Assembly (NCBI GenBank): GCA_900180385.1
Contig: FXLX01000010.1
Span: 1-53,880, forward strand
Length of the DNA stretch: 53,880 nucleotides
DNA from: an uncultured Candidatus Thioglobus sp.
Lineage (GTDB): Bacteria > Pseudomonadota > Gammaproteobacteria > PS1 > Pseudothioglobaceae
Reading direction: 5' to 3'
Shown: positions 26,683 to 35,664 of the stretch, piece after piece
How positions within the stretch are numbered: the stretch's first letter is position 1
Layout: each line of letters starts with the position of its first letter
Notes under the pieces: generated by a model
What the model was told of the DNA's origin: nothing
Seen by the model: the letters and a program-made list of their open reading frames with translations, nothing else
The model's database searches: none
Position numbers and translations under genes: made by a program

Positions 26683-27544
26683 CTAATTTTTTTTAAATCT
26701 TGAAGAGTAGCTAAAAACTTTCGGTTCGCAAATATCAATACACCGACTGCAATTTGTACAATTACCATCTAATATAATACTGCTGTGCTCGCCTTTCAGT
26801 GCAGAATTAATAACTTGAGACTCTGGACATACAACAAAACACTCTAAACAATCGGTGCATTTATCTCTGTCTTTTGCATTAATCCTTAATATTGACATTC
26901 TTCCTAATAAAGAATAAAAAGCACCCATGGGGCAAATGCGCGAACACCAGCCATTTTTCAGCACAAATAAATCAAATAAAAATATCAGCACTATTAGGCC
27001 CCCAGCCAATGCTCATGCCAAAAATAATACCTCGGTGCAAGATTGATACAGGATTGACCAATTCCCAAACAATAGAGCCTGTTATCCAAGCAATCAACAT
27101 ACTCATGACTAATAACCAATAGCGAGTTTTATTTGATGCGCCAGTGCTAGTCACTTTAATGTTTAATTTACAACGAAAATAACTAGCTGTATCAGTAATA
27201 ACATTAACTGGACAAACCCAAGAGCAAAACACTCTACCACCTACAATTAAATAAAACACCAGCACAATAGACACGCCTATTAAGGCATCTGTAGCCATAG
27301 AATGGCCCGCAAAAAATGATTGTAACAATACAAAGGGATTACTAAGTGGCAGTACATCTAATGTTAGGCTTGAGGTTAAATTACCCTTGATAATCCAAAT
27401 ATCAAACCAAGGTCCCAGTAAAAATAAAAATAAAATACCTAGTTGTGACAAGCGGCGCAAAACAAGGTATTTATTAGCGCCAATCCAACCCTTGGTTTTT
27501 TTGGCATCATCACCAACTACTTGACAGATATTGATTTTTTTCAT
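26683..27544 (-). pseudogene. napH: NapH quinol dehydrogenase membrane subunit, frame interrupted by one base
   Basis: The first part (from ATG 27544) carries four membrane helices and the GRVFCSWVCPVNV motif, and runs into a stop at 26972. The second part carries FLFDLFVLKNGWCSRICPMGAFYS and two [4Fe-4S] ferredoxin motifs (CTDCLECFVVCP, CTNCSRCIDIC), ending at 26683. They overlap in different frames around a G5 run (C5 at 26999-27003); G4 would give GMSIGWGLIVLIFLFD and one frame of about 287 codons, the normal NapH length. All functional residues are present on either side. With napC absent, NapGH would be the only quinol link, so a sequencing error or slippage is plausible. Confidence 0.85.
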
Positions 27545-28383
27545 TTTCTCTTAATCTCAAATAACGGATTAAAATTATGGAGCGACTCCAGTGCATTATC
27601 TAAACTAGATTTAACTTCAACATCCGTAAGCCCTTCACCTTGTAAGTCGTATCTTTTACCTTCAGGTAAATTATATTGGTGCTTAGCATCTGGAGATACT
27701 AGAGATTTTCCTGCTTTTTGTTTTTCTTCCCAGCCAAGTTTGTAATGATCTTGACGCTTGCCTGTTGCCAAATGAATTGGCAATACCTTAATCACTGCTT
27801 TTTCCATAATACAAGCTTCTTCGCACTTACCACAGCCCGTACAGTGATCATAATGCACAACTGGAATGAAAAGCGTATGACGACCACTGCGCTCATTATG
27901 CTTCATTTCAATGGTAATCGCCTTGCCACGAATTGGGCAGACATTAAAACACACCTCGCAGCGCAACCCTTGATAGGCAATACAACCTTCAGTATCAACA
28001 ATTCTTGCCAAACCCATTTTGGCTTTATCAATATCTGTTAAGTTTTTATCCAAAGCACCTGTTGGACAAGCTTTAACGCAAGGAATATCATCACACATTT
28101 CACAAGCTGCCTTTCTTGCGGTAAAAAATGGCGTACCAATGGCAATATTGTCTTTTTCGGTGGCTAATGATAAAGTTGGATATGGGCAATTATTAACGCA
28201 TAAACCACAGCGAATGCAGGCTGAAATAAACTCTTTTTCTGCTAAAGCGCCTGGTGGGCGAATGGCTGTGGCAGGTATGGAATATGCATATTTTGAATAA
28301 CTAATAAGACCTGTAGCAATAAGTGTCGAAGTGGTTGCTAGCTTGGCTGAATTTATAAAGAATGCTCGGCGTGAAATAGCCAT
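27541..28383 (-). CDS. napG: NapG ferredoxin-type quinol dehydrogenase subunit
   Basis: A 280-residue periplasmic iron-sulfur protein with a Tat signal (SRRAFFINSAKLATTS) and four [4Fe-4S] binding motifs: CIRCGLCVNNCP, CEMCDDIPCVKACP, CEVCFNVCP and CTGCGKCEEACI. With NapH it takes electrons from quinol to NapB/NapA. It overlaps napH by 4 bp and starts 11 bp after napD. Confidence 0.93.
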   Translation of the reverse strand: MAISRRAFFINSAKLATTSTLIATGLISYSKYAYSIPATAIRPPGALAEKEFISACIRCGLCVNNCPYPTLSLATEKDNIAIGTPFFTARKAACEMCDDIPCVKACPTGALDKNLTDIDKAKMGLARIVDTEGCIAYQGLRCEVCFNVCPIRGKAITIEMKHNERSGRHTLFIPVVHYDHCTGCGKCEEACIMEKAVIKVLPIHLATGKRQDHYKLGWEEKQKAGKSLVSPDAKHQYNLPEGKRYDLQGEGLTDVEVKSSLDNALESLHNFNPLFEIKRK

Positions 28384-28394
28384 TACAGTAAACC

Positions 28395-28649
28395 CTATAC
28401 TTCTTCTGAATGCTGATAAGTAAGCACGGTGGAAATTACATGGGGTAGATCATTGAAACTATTCATAGTATCCATAATTTGCTGTCTACCACCCAATTCA
28501 ATCGTAACAATTAAACGAGAGTTTTCCGTTACATGATGAACATCAACACCATCAATAGCATTTAAAGACGTTTCAACAGCTTGTTCTTTATCTTTTTGGG
28601 TGTGCACCAAAACACCACAGATATCAATATATTTTTTTGCTACTGTCAT
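28395..28649 (-). CDS. napD: NapD, NapA signal-peptide chaperone
   Basis: An 84-residue protein with the NapD ferredoxin-like fold sequence: DICGVLVHTQKDKEQAVETS, then VHHVTENSRLIVTIEL. NapD binds the NapA Tat signal and delays export until the cofactor is in place. It is the first gene of napDGHABF-soxYZ. The 190-bp gap to the divergent thioredoxin-like gene should hold the promoter, but I see no clear FNR box there. Confidence 0.87.
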   Translation of the reverse strand: MTVAKKYIDICGVLVHTQKDKEQAVETSLNAIDGVDVHHVTENSRLIVTIELGGRQQIMDTMNSFNDLPHVISTVLTYQHSEEV

Positions 28650-28839
28650 TATAAAATTTTACAAAAATAAGTATTTATTATATAAAAAATTACTCAGAGT
28701 AAAAATAACATGGGTTATCTTTTCTCGCAATGAGTGCAGTCATTAAATTTAAAAAATCGACACAATAACTTCGTTGCTATTATTCAAAAAAATAATTTAG
28801 AGAATTTTTATATAATTTTATTAGACTATAATTTATAGA

Positions 28840-29340
28840 ATGAAAATCAAACGACCAAATCGAAGAACTATCATGAAGTTTATAATGGTTATTTTAGCCA
28901 TTTTTCTGATTCGTGAATACCAACAGCAAGACTTAACCACAGGCTTAGTACCGAGCTTTAGCTCAAAAACTTTATCTGGTGAAGTGATGAATTCAAATCC
29001 GTTACCTGATCAAGCGATATTTGTACATTTTTGGGCGGTTTGGTGCCCAATATGTAATCTTGAAAATGACAACATTCAAGACATTTCTAAAGATTACAAA
29101 GTGCTTAATATTGCTATTCAATCAGGCACTGATCTTGAAATTGAAGCTTACGCAGAAGATAACAACATGGCGCTAAATAATCTTATTAATGATCGCTCTG
29201 GCTCTATTTCAAAATTGTTTGGCGTTAAAGGCACGCCGAGTAGTTTTATCATTAATCCAAAAGGTCGAATCCAATTTACCGAAGTGGGTTACGTTACTAC
29301 CTGGGGCTATCGCTTAAGATTATGGTGGGCAGGACTATAA
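28840..29340 (+). CDS. Membrane-anchored thioredoxin-like protein (TlpA/ScsD type)
   Basis: A 166-residue protein with an N-terminal membrane anchor (FIMVILAIFLI) and a thioredoxin fold: active site WCPIC in HFWAVWCPICNLEND and the cis-proline in VKGTPSSFIIN. Close to TlpA/ScsD periplasmic thiol-disulfide proteins, with roles in cytochrome maturation or disulfide reduction. Its end overlaps the start of ung by 19 bp. Confidence 0.82.
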   Translation: MKIKRPNRRTIMKFIMVILAIFLIREYQQQDLTTGLVPSFSSKTLSGEVMNSNPLPDQAIFVHFWAVWCPICNLENDNIQDISKDYKVLNIAIQSGTDLEIEAYAEDNNMALNNLINDRSGSISKLFGVKGTPSSFIINPKGRIQFTEVGYVTTWGYRLRLWWAGL

Positions 29341-29990
29341 CCAACGATTGGTCTGATTATTTAGATCCGCTATTCAAACGCGAATCTTATCGGCGATTAA
29401 CTGATTTTCTGGCTCATCAAGAAAGTAGCAATATCAAAATATTTCCACCAAAAGATCAAATCTTTAAAGCTTTTGAACTGAGTAATTTTAAACAAACCAA
29501 AGTGATTATTTTAGGTCAAGACCCTTATCACGGCGAGAGGCAAGCTCATGGATTAAGCTTTTCCGTACCAGATGATATTAAAATCCCACCATCTCTGCGT
29601 AATATCTACAAAGAACTAGAATTGGATTTAAGTATCAAACCCAATGCAAATGGCAACCTAGAGAGATGGGCAAATCAAGGGGTGCTACTACTTAATAGTG
29701 CACTCACGGTTGAGAAAAACTCACCCAGATCACACGCCAAAACACCCTGGATCGAATTTACAGAGTCGGTCATTGCCCTGCTGAGTGATAAAAAACAAAA
29801 TTTGGTGTTTTTATTATGGGGTGCACATGCACAGCAAAAAGCTGAACTGATTGACGCCAATAAACACTTGGTATTAACCGCATCGCATCCATCGCCACGC
29901 TCTGTACGTAAAGGCTTTTTTGGATGTAAACACTTCTCCAAAACTAATGACTATCTTAAAATGCATAACTTACAACAAATCAACTGGTAA
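29322..29990 (+). CDS. ung: Uracil-DNA glycosylase
   Basis: A 222-residue family-1 UDG: catalytic water-activating motif GQDPYHG near residue 67, and the minor-groove loop HPSPRS near residue 197, then GFFGCKHF. It removes uracil from DNA in base-excision repair. The ATG at 29322 lies inside the end of the preceding gene; length is normal for the family. Confidence 0.95.
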   Translation: MVGRTITNDWSDYLDPLFKRESYRRLTDFLAHQESSNIKIFPPKDQIFKAFELSNFKQTKVIILGQDPYHGERQAHGLSFSVPDDIKIPPSLRNIYKELELDLSIKPNANGNLERWANQGVLLLNSALTVEKNSPRSHAKTPWIEFTESVIALLSDKKQNLVFLLWGAHAQQKAELIDANKHLVLTASHPSPRSVRKGFFGCKHFSKTNDYLKMHNLQQINW

Positions 29991-29992
29991 TA

Positions 29993-31030
29993 ATGAAATT
30001 AGTAATTGACGACGCTTGCTACGCTTATAACGAAATTTTTTCACAATTTGGTAAGATTATCACCATGGCTGGGCGCGACATCAATGCCGACTCGGTTAGA
30101 GATGCAGATGTACTTATTGTTCGTTCACGCACCCAAGTTAACGAGCAACTATTAAAAAACAGTTCTATTAAATTTGTCGGCTCAACCGTTGCTGGCTTGG
30201 ATCATGTCGATCAAGATTATTTAAAAAATAATAACATTGAATTTTTCTCAGCCCAAGGTTGTAACTCAATGGCTGTAGCTGAATTTGTGATTAGCACCAT
30301 TTTAAATTTAGCTGAAAAGCATAATTTTAATTATCAAGATAAAACACTGGGAATCATTGGCGTGGGTAATGTTGGATCGCGTCTTGCGGCAAAGGCTAAG
30401 CTTTTAGGCATTAAAACTTTGTTAAATGACCCAATACGCCAAGATAATGAAAATTTGCCAAATTTTGTCGATTTAGATACCGCACTCAGTGCAGATATTG
30501 TGACTTTTCATACACCTTTAACCTTTAATGGTGACTATCCGAGCTTTAAACTGCTAAATAAGGCTAATTTTCATAATATTAGTGATAAAACCATCCTTTT
30601 TAACGCAGCACGTGGCGGTGTAATCGTTGAAGAAATTTGGGAAAAAACGCAAACGCTAGAAAATGTGATTGATTGCTGGGAAAATGAACCAAATATTAAC
30701 CAAAATTTACAAAAAACAGCCTATTTAGCCTCGCCTCACATCGCTGGACACTCCGTTGATGCAAAATTTATGGGGAGTTTCATGGTTTATGAAGCTTTAT
30801 GTGAATTTTTAGGCAAAAAACAAAAAAAAAACATCAAAAACCTTATAAATCCTGGAATTTTAACGCTAGAAAATAATAATTTACTCGATTGTTTAAATGA
30901 AATTTATGACTTTAAACAAGATACGGTGGCGATCAAAAATATTGAAAATTTTGAGATTTACCGTAGAAACTACCCCATTCGCTACGAATGGCCTCATTTC
31001 AAATCAAAAATAACCCTGCCAATTGTCTAA
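29993..31030 (+). CDS. pdxB: Erythronate-4-phosphate dehydrogenase
   Basis: A 345-residue D-2-hydroxyacid dehydrogenase: NAD-binding [13 protein letters not shown], the substrate/catalytic Arg, Glu and His landmarks ([32 protein letters not shown]), and the PdxB-specific C-terminal extension. Second step of DXP-dependent pyridoxal phosphate synthesis. It begins 2 bp after ung and overlaps the convergent nasA end by 4 bp. Confidence 0.9.
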   Translation: MKLVIDDACYAYNEIFSQFGKIITMAGRDINADSVRDADVLIVRSRTQVNEQLLKNSSIKFVGSTVAGLDHVDQDYLKNNNIEFFSAQGCNSMAVAEFVISTILNLAEKHNFNYQDKTLGIIGVGNVGSRLAAKAKLLGIKTLLNDPIRQDNENLPNFVDLDTALSADIVTFHTPLTFNGDYPSFKLLNKANFHNISDKTILFNAARGGVIVEEIWEKTQTLENVIDCWENEPNINQNLQKTAYLASPHIAGHSVDAKFMGSFMVYEALCEFLGKKQKKNIKNLINPGILTLENNNLLDCLNEIYDFKQDTVAIKNIENFEIYRRNYPIRYEWPHFKSKITLPIV

Positions 31031-32484
31031 CCTTTAAAGCAAGGCTGTTTGGAGTATTTATCAAGCTCAACTTCTTTATCTTTGAATAACTCAGAATTGG
31101 TAATGTGGTGAATCGAGCGCATGTGTGGATTTTGCTTAGTCATTTTATTTAAAGTCTGACTTTTTCCAGTTCTAGACATGCAGTGCCACTGGGTTAATAA
31201 ACGCGCATTATTTTCTATATCATCTTTATAAACTCTATTTGAAGGCTCAATACTAACCAATTGCTCTCTTACTTTTATTTGAGGCGCCCAAAACTCATCA
31301 ATATCCATTTCTTGCCAAATTTCACCCACATGCTTGAAGTTAAAGCCTGTTAAACTTAATGCCTTAGCAACAAGGCAAATAATTTGCCAATCAGGCTTTG
31401 ATTTTCCTGCAGGTGGTAGAAAGGCGTTTTGCTGCAAATATCGGCGTTCTGAATTTTTTATATGTCCACTTTTTTCTGACCAAGGGCATGCTGGTAATAC
31501 GATATCAGCATCTTTAGTGGTTAGCGTTTTGGTAAAGTCTGAGACAATCAACGTGTCAAATTGACGGTAGTTGATCATACTGTGTGCAGGATTAGTTGAC
31601 ATTACCCACAAAGTTTTAATTTGATCTGTAGAAAAGAATTCTGTCGCTGTTAAATCTTTGGTTTTAGTGCCAATTTCGCGCCCACCCATGGCATTACACT
31701 GGCCAGTGAGTGACAACACACCACAACCAGGTTTGTTGATATTACCCGTTAGAATGTGTGCATTGATTAGACTATTAACCTTATCAGTTGCATCTGTGGA
31801 GTGCGTCAACCCTTGTGAATAAACACTCAACACCTTTTTATTTTTAAACCACTCTTGGTTTGGCAAATCGTTAATAATATCTAAATCTTTGCCTTGTTCA
31901 ACTTGAATAAACAAATCTGATCTTTTTGCAGTATTGGTTTCATAGACATCTACACAAACCACAAAGGCTTTGGATTTTTTAATATGATTAAACACAATTG
32001 GGTGGCAATCAGCAGTATTACTACCAATAATAAAAATTGTTTCTGCCAGGTAAATATCATCATATGAGACTGGAACGATATCAGCACCATAAGCACGCTT
32101 ATTGGCTTCAACGGTAGAATACATGCATAATCTTGAATTACTTTCTAGATTTTTAATGCCATATGCATCTGCAAACTTTTTAGCAATATACAAATCTTCC
32201 ATAAGCATTTGCCCAGATACATATAGTGCTATTTCACTTTTTTTAGTCTGTTGAAATTTGTCAGCAATGGTTTGTATGGTTTTATCCCAGCTGCCAATAG
32301 ATGGCGCCAACAGTCTTTGATTATCTGTGCCAATTGTTTCCAATAGAGTTTGGCCTTTGATACACAACATGCCTTGATTAACTGGAGATTCTTTATCGCC
32401 AGTCAGCTTAAGCGTAGACCCTGATCTGTTGATTTCAATGCCGCAGCCAACACCACAATAAGGACAAGTTGTTTTATAACTCAT
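31027..32484 (-). CDS. nasA: Assimilatory nitrate reductase catalytic subunit, unusually short
   Basis: A molybdopterin oxidoreductase of 485 residues. The N-terminal [4Fe-4S] motif ([12 protein letters not shown]...MLCIKG), the Mo-ligand Cys ([19 protein letters not shown]) and [13 protein letters not shown] match NasA-type cytoplasmic nitrate reductases. Typical NasA proteins are 700-900 residues; the C-terminal MGD-binding domain is much reduced, keeping only [13 protein letters not shown] and a tail ending YSKQPCFKG. No frameshift is evident, so in-frame deletions have shrunk it. It is last in the nirB-narK-kinase-nasA operon (8 bp after the kinase gene). Whether it is active is uncertain. 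Confidence 0.8.
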   Translation of the reverse strand: MSYKTTCPYCGVGCGIEINRSGSTLKLTGDKESPVNQGMLCIKGQTLLETIGTDNQRLLAPSIGSWDKTIQTIADKFQQTKKSEIALYVSGQMLMEDLYIAKKFADAYGIKNLESNSRLCMYSTVEANKRAYGADIVPVSYDDIYLAETIFIIGSNTADCHPIVFNHIKKSKAFVVCVDVYETNTAKRSDLFIQVEQGKDLDIINDLPNQEWFKNKKVLSVYSQGLTHSTDATDKVNSLINAHILTGNINKPGCGVLSLTGQCNAMGGREIGTKTKDLTATEFFSTDQIKTLWVMSTNPAHSMINYRQFDTLIVSDFTKTLTTKDADIVLPACPWSEKSGHIKNSERRYLQQNAFLPPAGKSKPDWQIICLVAKALSLTGFNFKHVGEIWQEMDIDEFWAPQIKVREQLVSIEPSNRVYKDDIENNARLLTQWHCMSRTGKSQTLNKMTKQNPHMRSIHHITNSELFKDKEVELDKYSKQPCFKG

Positions 32485-32492
32485 GAAACTCT

Positions 32493-34193
32493 CTATTTAA
32501 CAATTAACAATAATAAAAACACGAAATTAGAAGTAAAAGACAAAGCCAGCCAAAATCTATAGTTACTCAATTCTGACTCAGGTTGCTTGACCTTTTGAAT
32601 GCTTAAAAACTTAGGGTTTGGATGCTCTAAATCATACAAAAATTCACTCAAAACTTCGTACCGATCTGTAACATCCAAACTACAAGCTTTCCTGATAGCG
32701 CCATCAATCCAAACAGGTAGGTTTGGATTGTGCATCAGTGTTGATTCATACTTAAGTTTAGATAGTTTTTTAACGCTTAAATCTTTATCTAACTTATCTT
32801 GATATACCAAGGTTGAGGCAAATATTTCATAGACAATTGCGCCCAAACTAAACTGATCTGAAGCTTGAGAAACATGCTCATCTAAAATTACTTCAGGGGC
32901 AGTATATCCTTGTGTACCTTGATTACCCACGGAATTAATAGGGCTAACCAACTCCGAAACACCGGCAATTCTAGCTGAGCCGAAATCAATAATTTTAATT
33001 TGGCCCAGTTCATCAATCATGATATTTTCAGGTTTAAGATCACAATGGAGCATTTCTTGACGATGAAATGCTCGAACACCTTGAATGATTTGCTTGACAT
33101 AGCTAACTACAATCTCAACGTCTGGATTAGGGTTGTTATCTATCCATTGCCTTAATGTTTGACCCTTAATATATTCCATGGCATATGCCAGAAATGTTGA
33201 CTGCTCATCACTATTATGTATTTTTACGACATGTGGGCTTTGTACACGTTGTCCAACCCATTTTTCATACATAAAATGTTTTAAGTATTGTGCATCGTCC
33301 TCAAAATTAATCGAGGGCGTTTTAAGTGCAACTATCTGACCAGTTGTAATATTTTTGGCTTTATACAATTGCATTTTTGCACTAGAAACTAGCATAGACT
33401 GCACTTTAAAACCATTGATTTTCATACCTTTGTTAAGGTCAGGTGGCACAGGTCTTTGGGTTAGCTCATCAAATGCTTCACCAAGATTTTTCTCAGGCAA
33501 TTGTTGAATGGTTGCAATCACAGCAGTGATATTGTCAATACTGCCGGAATCTAGCGCACGATTGACAAACTCATCAGCCTTTACACTTCGGCTCATGAGT
33601 ATTTCTAATAACGCATCATCTAAATAATCATGCACACCGTCCGTGGTCATTAAAAATTGATCACCCTGTTCTAAATCAAAAGTCTGATAATCAACATTAA
33701 TTCTAAGATCAAACCCCATTGCTCTAGAAAGATAAATTTTTTCTTTATTGAGGCTTAGAACATGATCATTAGTTAATTGTGTCAGAACGCCAGATCTAAA
33801 TCTATAAATACGAGAATCACCAACATGGAATACATGTGCGGTATTTGATTTAACAATAACAACGCTTAAGGTTGACAACATTGACGAGACTTCATCAGAT
33901 CGGATCGACTGAGAGTAAAGCCAATTATTAAGTGCTGAAATAACCTTGGTAGCCGAATGCTCAACACTCCAAGAATCAGGCGTTGAGTAATAATCACTTA
34001 AGAACCCACTAACACAACAAGCGCTTGCTTCACGGGCTCGCGTACACGCACTGACACCATCAGCAATGACTACCGCCACGCCTTTATATTCTAAAGATTT
34101 TGTATCTGGTAGATGATAAGCGCAAGCGTCTTGATTTTCAGGCTTTGTGCCGGCAATCGTGTGAGAATCAATCGTAACTTTTAGTTTCTTCAT
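32493..34193 (-). CDS. Bifunctional PP2C phosphatase / Ser-Thr protein kinase
   Basis: A 566-residue fusion: PP2C-type phosphatase (about 1-230; VVIADGVSACTRAR, HVGDSRIYRF, MTTDGVHDYL), then a eukaryotic-like kinase (about 255-525; HCDLKPENIMID catalytic loop, IIDFGSARI, APEVILDEH) and a C-terminal membrane helix (FWLALSFTSNFVFLLLLIV). Such fusions recur in nitrate-assimilation operons between narK and nas genes, where they probably control transport or reductase activity; targets are not established. It lies 4 bp after narK. Confidence 0.88.
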   Translation of the reverse strand: MKKLKVTIDSHTIAGTKPENQDACAYHLPDTKSLEYKGVAVVIADGVSACTRAREASACCVSGFLSDYYSTPDSWSVEHSATKVISALNNWLYSQSIRSDEVSSMLSTLSVVIVKSNTAHVFHVGDSRIYRFRSGVLTQLTNDHVLSLNKEKIYLSRAMGFDLRINVDYQTFDLEQGDQFLMTTDGVHDYLDDALLEILMSRSVKADEFVNRALDSGSIDNITAVIATIQQLPEKNLGEAFDELTQRPVPPDLNKGMKINGFKVQSMLVSSAKMQLYKAKNITTGQIVALKTPSINFEDDAQYLKHFMYEKWVGQRVQSPHVVKIHNSDEQSTFLAYAMEYIKGQTLRQWIDNNPNPDVEIVVSYVKQIIQGVRAFHRQEMLHCDLKPENIMIDELGQIKIIDFGSARIAGVSELVSPINSVGNQGTQGYTAPEVILDEHVSQASDQFSLGAIVYEIFASTLVYQDKLDKDLSVKKLSKLKYESTLMHNPNLPVWIDGAIRKACSLDVTDRYEVLSEFLYDLEHPNPKFLSIQKVKQPESELSNYRFWLALSFTSNFVFLLLLIVK

Positions 34194-34197
34194 AATA

Positions 34198-35664
34198 CTA
34201 GTTTAATTTAATAACCTCAACCGTTCCATCATCCAATACTTCCACCATATGCCCTTTAGGCTCTTCTAGGAAGAATATAATCAGCATTAATACAATAACA
34301 CTAACAACACCAATAAGCATAAAGAACTGATCATAATCAACCAAGGTATTAACCGTTAAAAATAATACTGCGCCAACATTACCATAAGCACCAGCCATAC
34401 CCGCAATTTGACCTGTTAAACGTCTTTGGATTAATGGCACCATGGCAAATATTGCACCTGAACCCGCTTTTGAAAAAATACCGCCAACAAGGGTTAAGGC
34501 CACTACCGTATAAATAGACCAGCTTTTATCAACACTGCCTAAAGCTAAAAAACTTAAAGCAACACCTGAAAAAACCACAATCAATGTTAATTTACGTCCG
34601 AACTTGTCACTCAAGTATCCACCACCCGGTCTTGCAAAAAGATTAATAAATGGATAAACACCTGCTAATAACGCAGCCGTAATCTTAGGCAATTCAAACC
34701 AATCAACATAAAACATAGCTAGCATCGAAACCACGGCTAACTCTGTACCAAAGGTAACAAAGTATGCCCAATCTAAAATAGCCACTTGTTTGAATTTGTA
34801 CTGATGTTGCTTAGGCACAGGATTTTTCAAAATGTTAGCGTTTACCTGCCAAGTTTTATATACTTGTAAGATAAAAATTAACACCAATGCTGCGTACAAA
34901 CTGAGTTCAACAACTGATGAAATCATATTCATATTTTCAGGAGATAGCTTCCAGGTCAATAATGACAATGCCAAATACAAAGGGATGTTCATCAACATAT
35001 ACAAAATTAAATCTTTGAAGTTACTCACCTCCATTGCGCCTATTTTTTTAGGTTTAAAATAAGTAGATCCTTTAGGTGTATTGGTGACATTAAAGTAATA
35101 AAAAACACCATAAGCAATTGCCAGAATGCTAGCCATACTAATAGCATAACGCCAACCATCATCGCCACCAAAGCTGGCCGCAATAAATGGCAAAGTAACT
35201 GCTGCACCAGCCGAACCAAAATTACCCCAACCACCATAAATACCTTGAGCGACACCTGTTTGTTTTGCTGGAAACCATTCAGAAATCATCCGAATACCAA
35301 CCACAAAGCCTGCACCAATAAAGCCTGACAAAAATCGCATTAATGCTAATTGCTCATAAGTTTGCATCCAGCTAAATGCAATAGAAATAAGACCGCCCAA
35401 GATAAGAATGCTTGAAAATAGTATCTTTGGACCAAACTTATCAACCAACATGCCAACAATAATTCTTGATGGAATGGTCATGGCAACATTTAAAATTAAC
35501 AATACTTTTGCTTGCTGATCAGTCAATGATAACGCTTCTTGAATAAACGGCATCATTGGGCCAAGGCCCAACCAGACCACAAAGGTCATAAAAAAAGCAA
35601 ACCAAGTTAGATGTAAAATCCGATATTTACCCTTGAATGAAAATATGTTTAATCTATCTTCCAT
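34198..35664 (-). CDS. narK: NarK-type nitrate/nitrite transporter
   Basis: A 488-residue major-facilitator protein with about 12 membrane helices. Nitrate-family signature blocks are seen: AGFGAGF-like GFIGAGFVVGIRMISEWFP, GNFGSAGAAVTLPF and AGAYGNVGAVLFLTVNTLV. It overlaps the end of nirB by 11 bp. Position in the assimilation operon suggests nitrate uptake. Confidence 0.93.
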   Translation of the reverse strand: MEDRLNIFSFKGKYRILHLTWFAFFMTFVVWLGLGPMMPFIQEALSLTDQQAKVLLILNVAMTIPSRIIVGMLVDKFGPKILFSSILILGGLISIAFSWMQTYEQLALMRFLSGFIGAGFVVGIRMISEWFPAKQTGVAQGIYGGWGNFGSAGAAVTLPFIAASFGGDDGWRYAISMASILAIAYGVFYYFNVTNTPKGSTYFKPKKIGAMEVSNFKDLILYMLMNIPLYLALSLLTWKLSPENMNMISSVVELSLYAALVLIFILQVYKTWQVNANILKNPVPKQHQYKFKQVAILDWAYFVTFGTELAVVSMLAMFYVDWFELPKITAALLAGVYPFINLFARPGGGYLSDKFGRKLTLIVVFSGVALSFLALGSVDKSWSIYTVVALTLVGGIFSKAGSGAIFAMVPLIQRRLTGQIAGMAGAYGNVGAVLFLTVNTLVDYDQFFMLIGVVSVIVLMLIIFFLEEPKGHMVEVLDDGTVEVIKLN

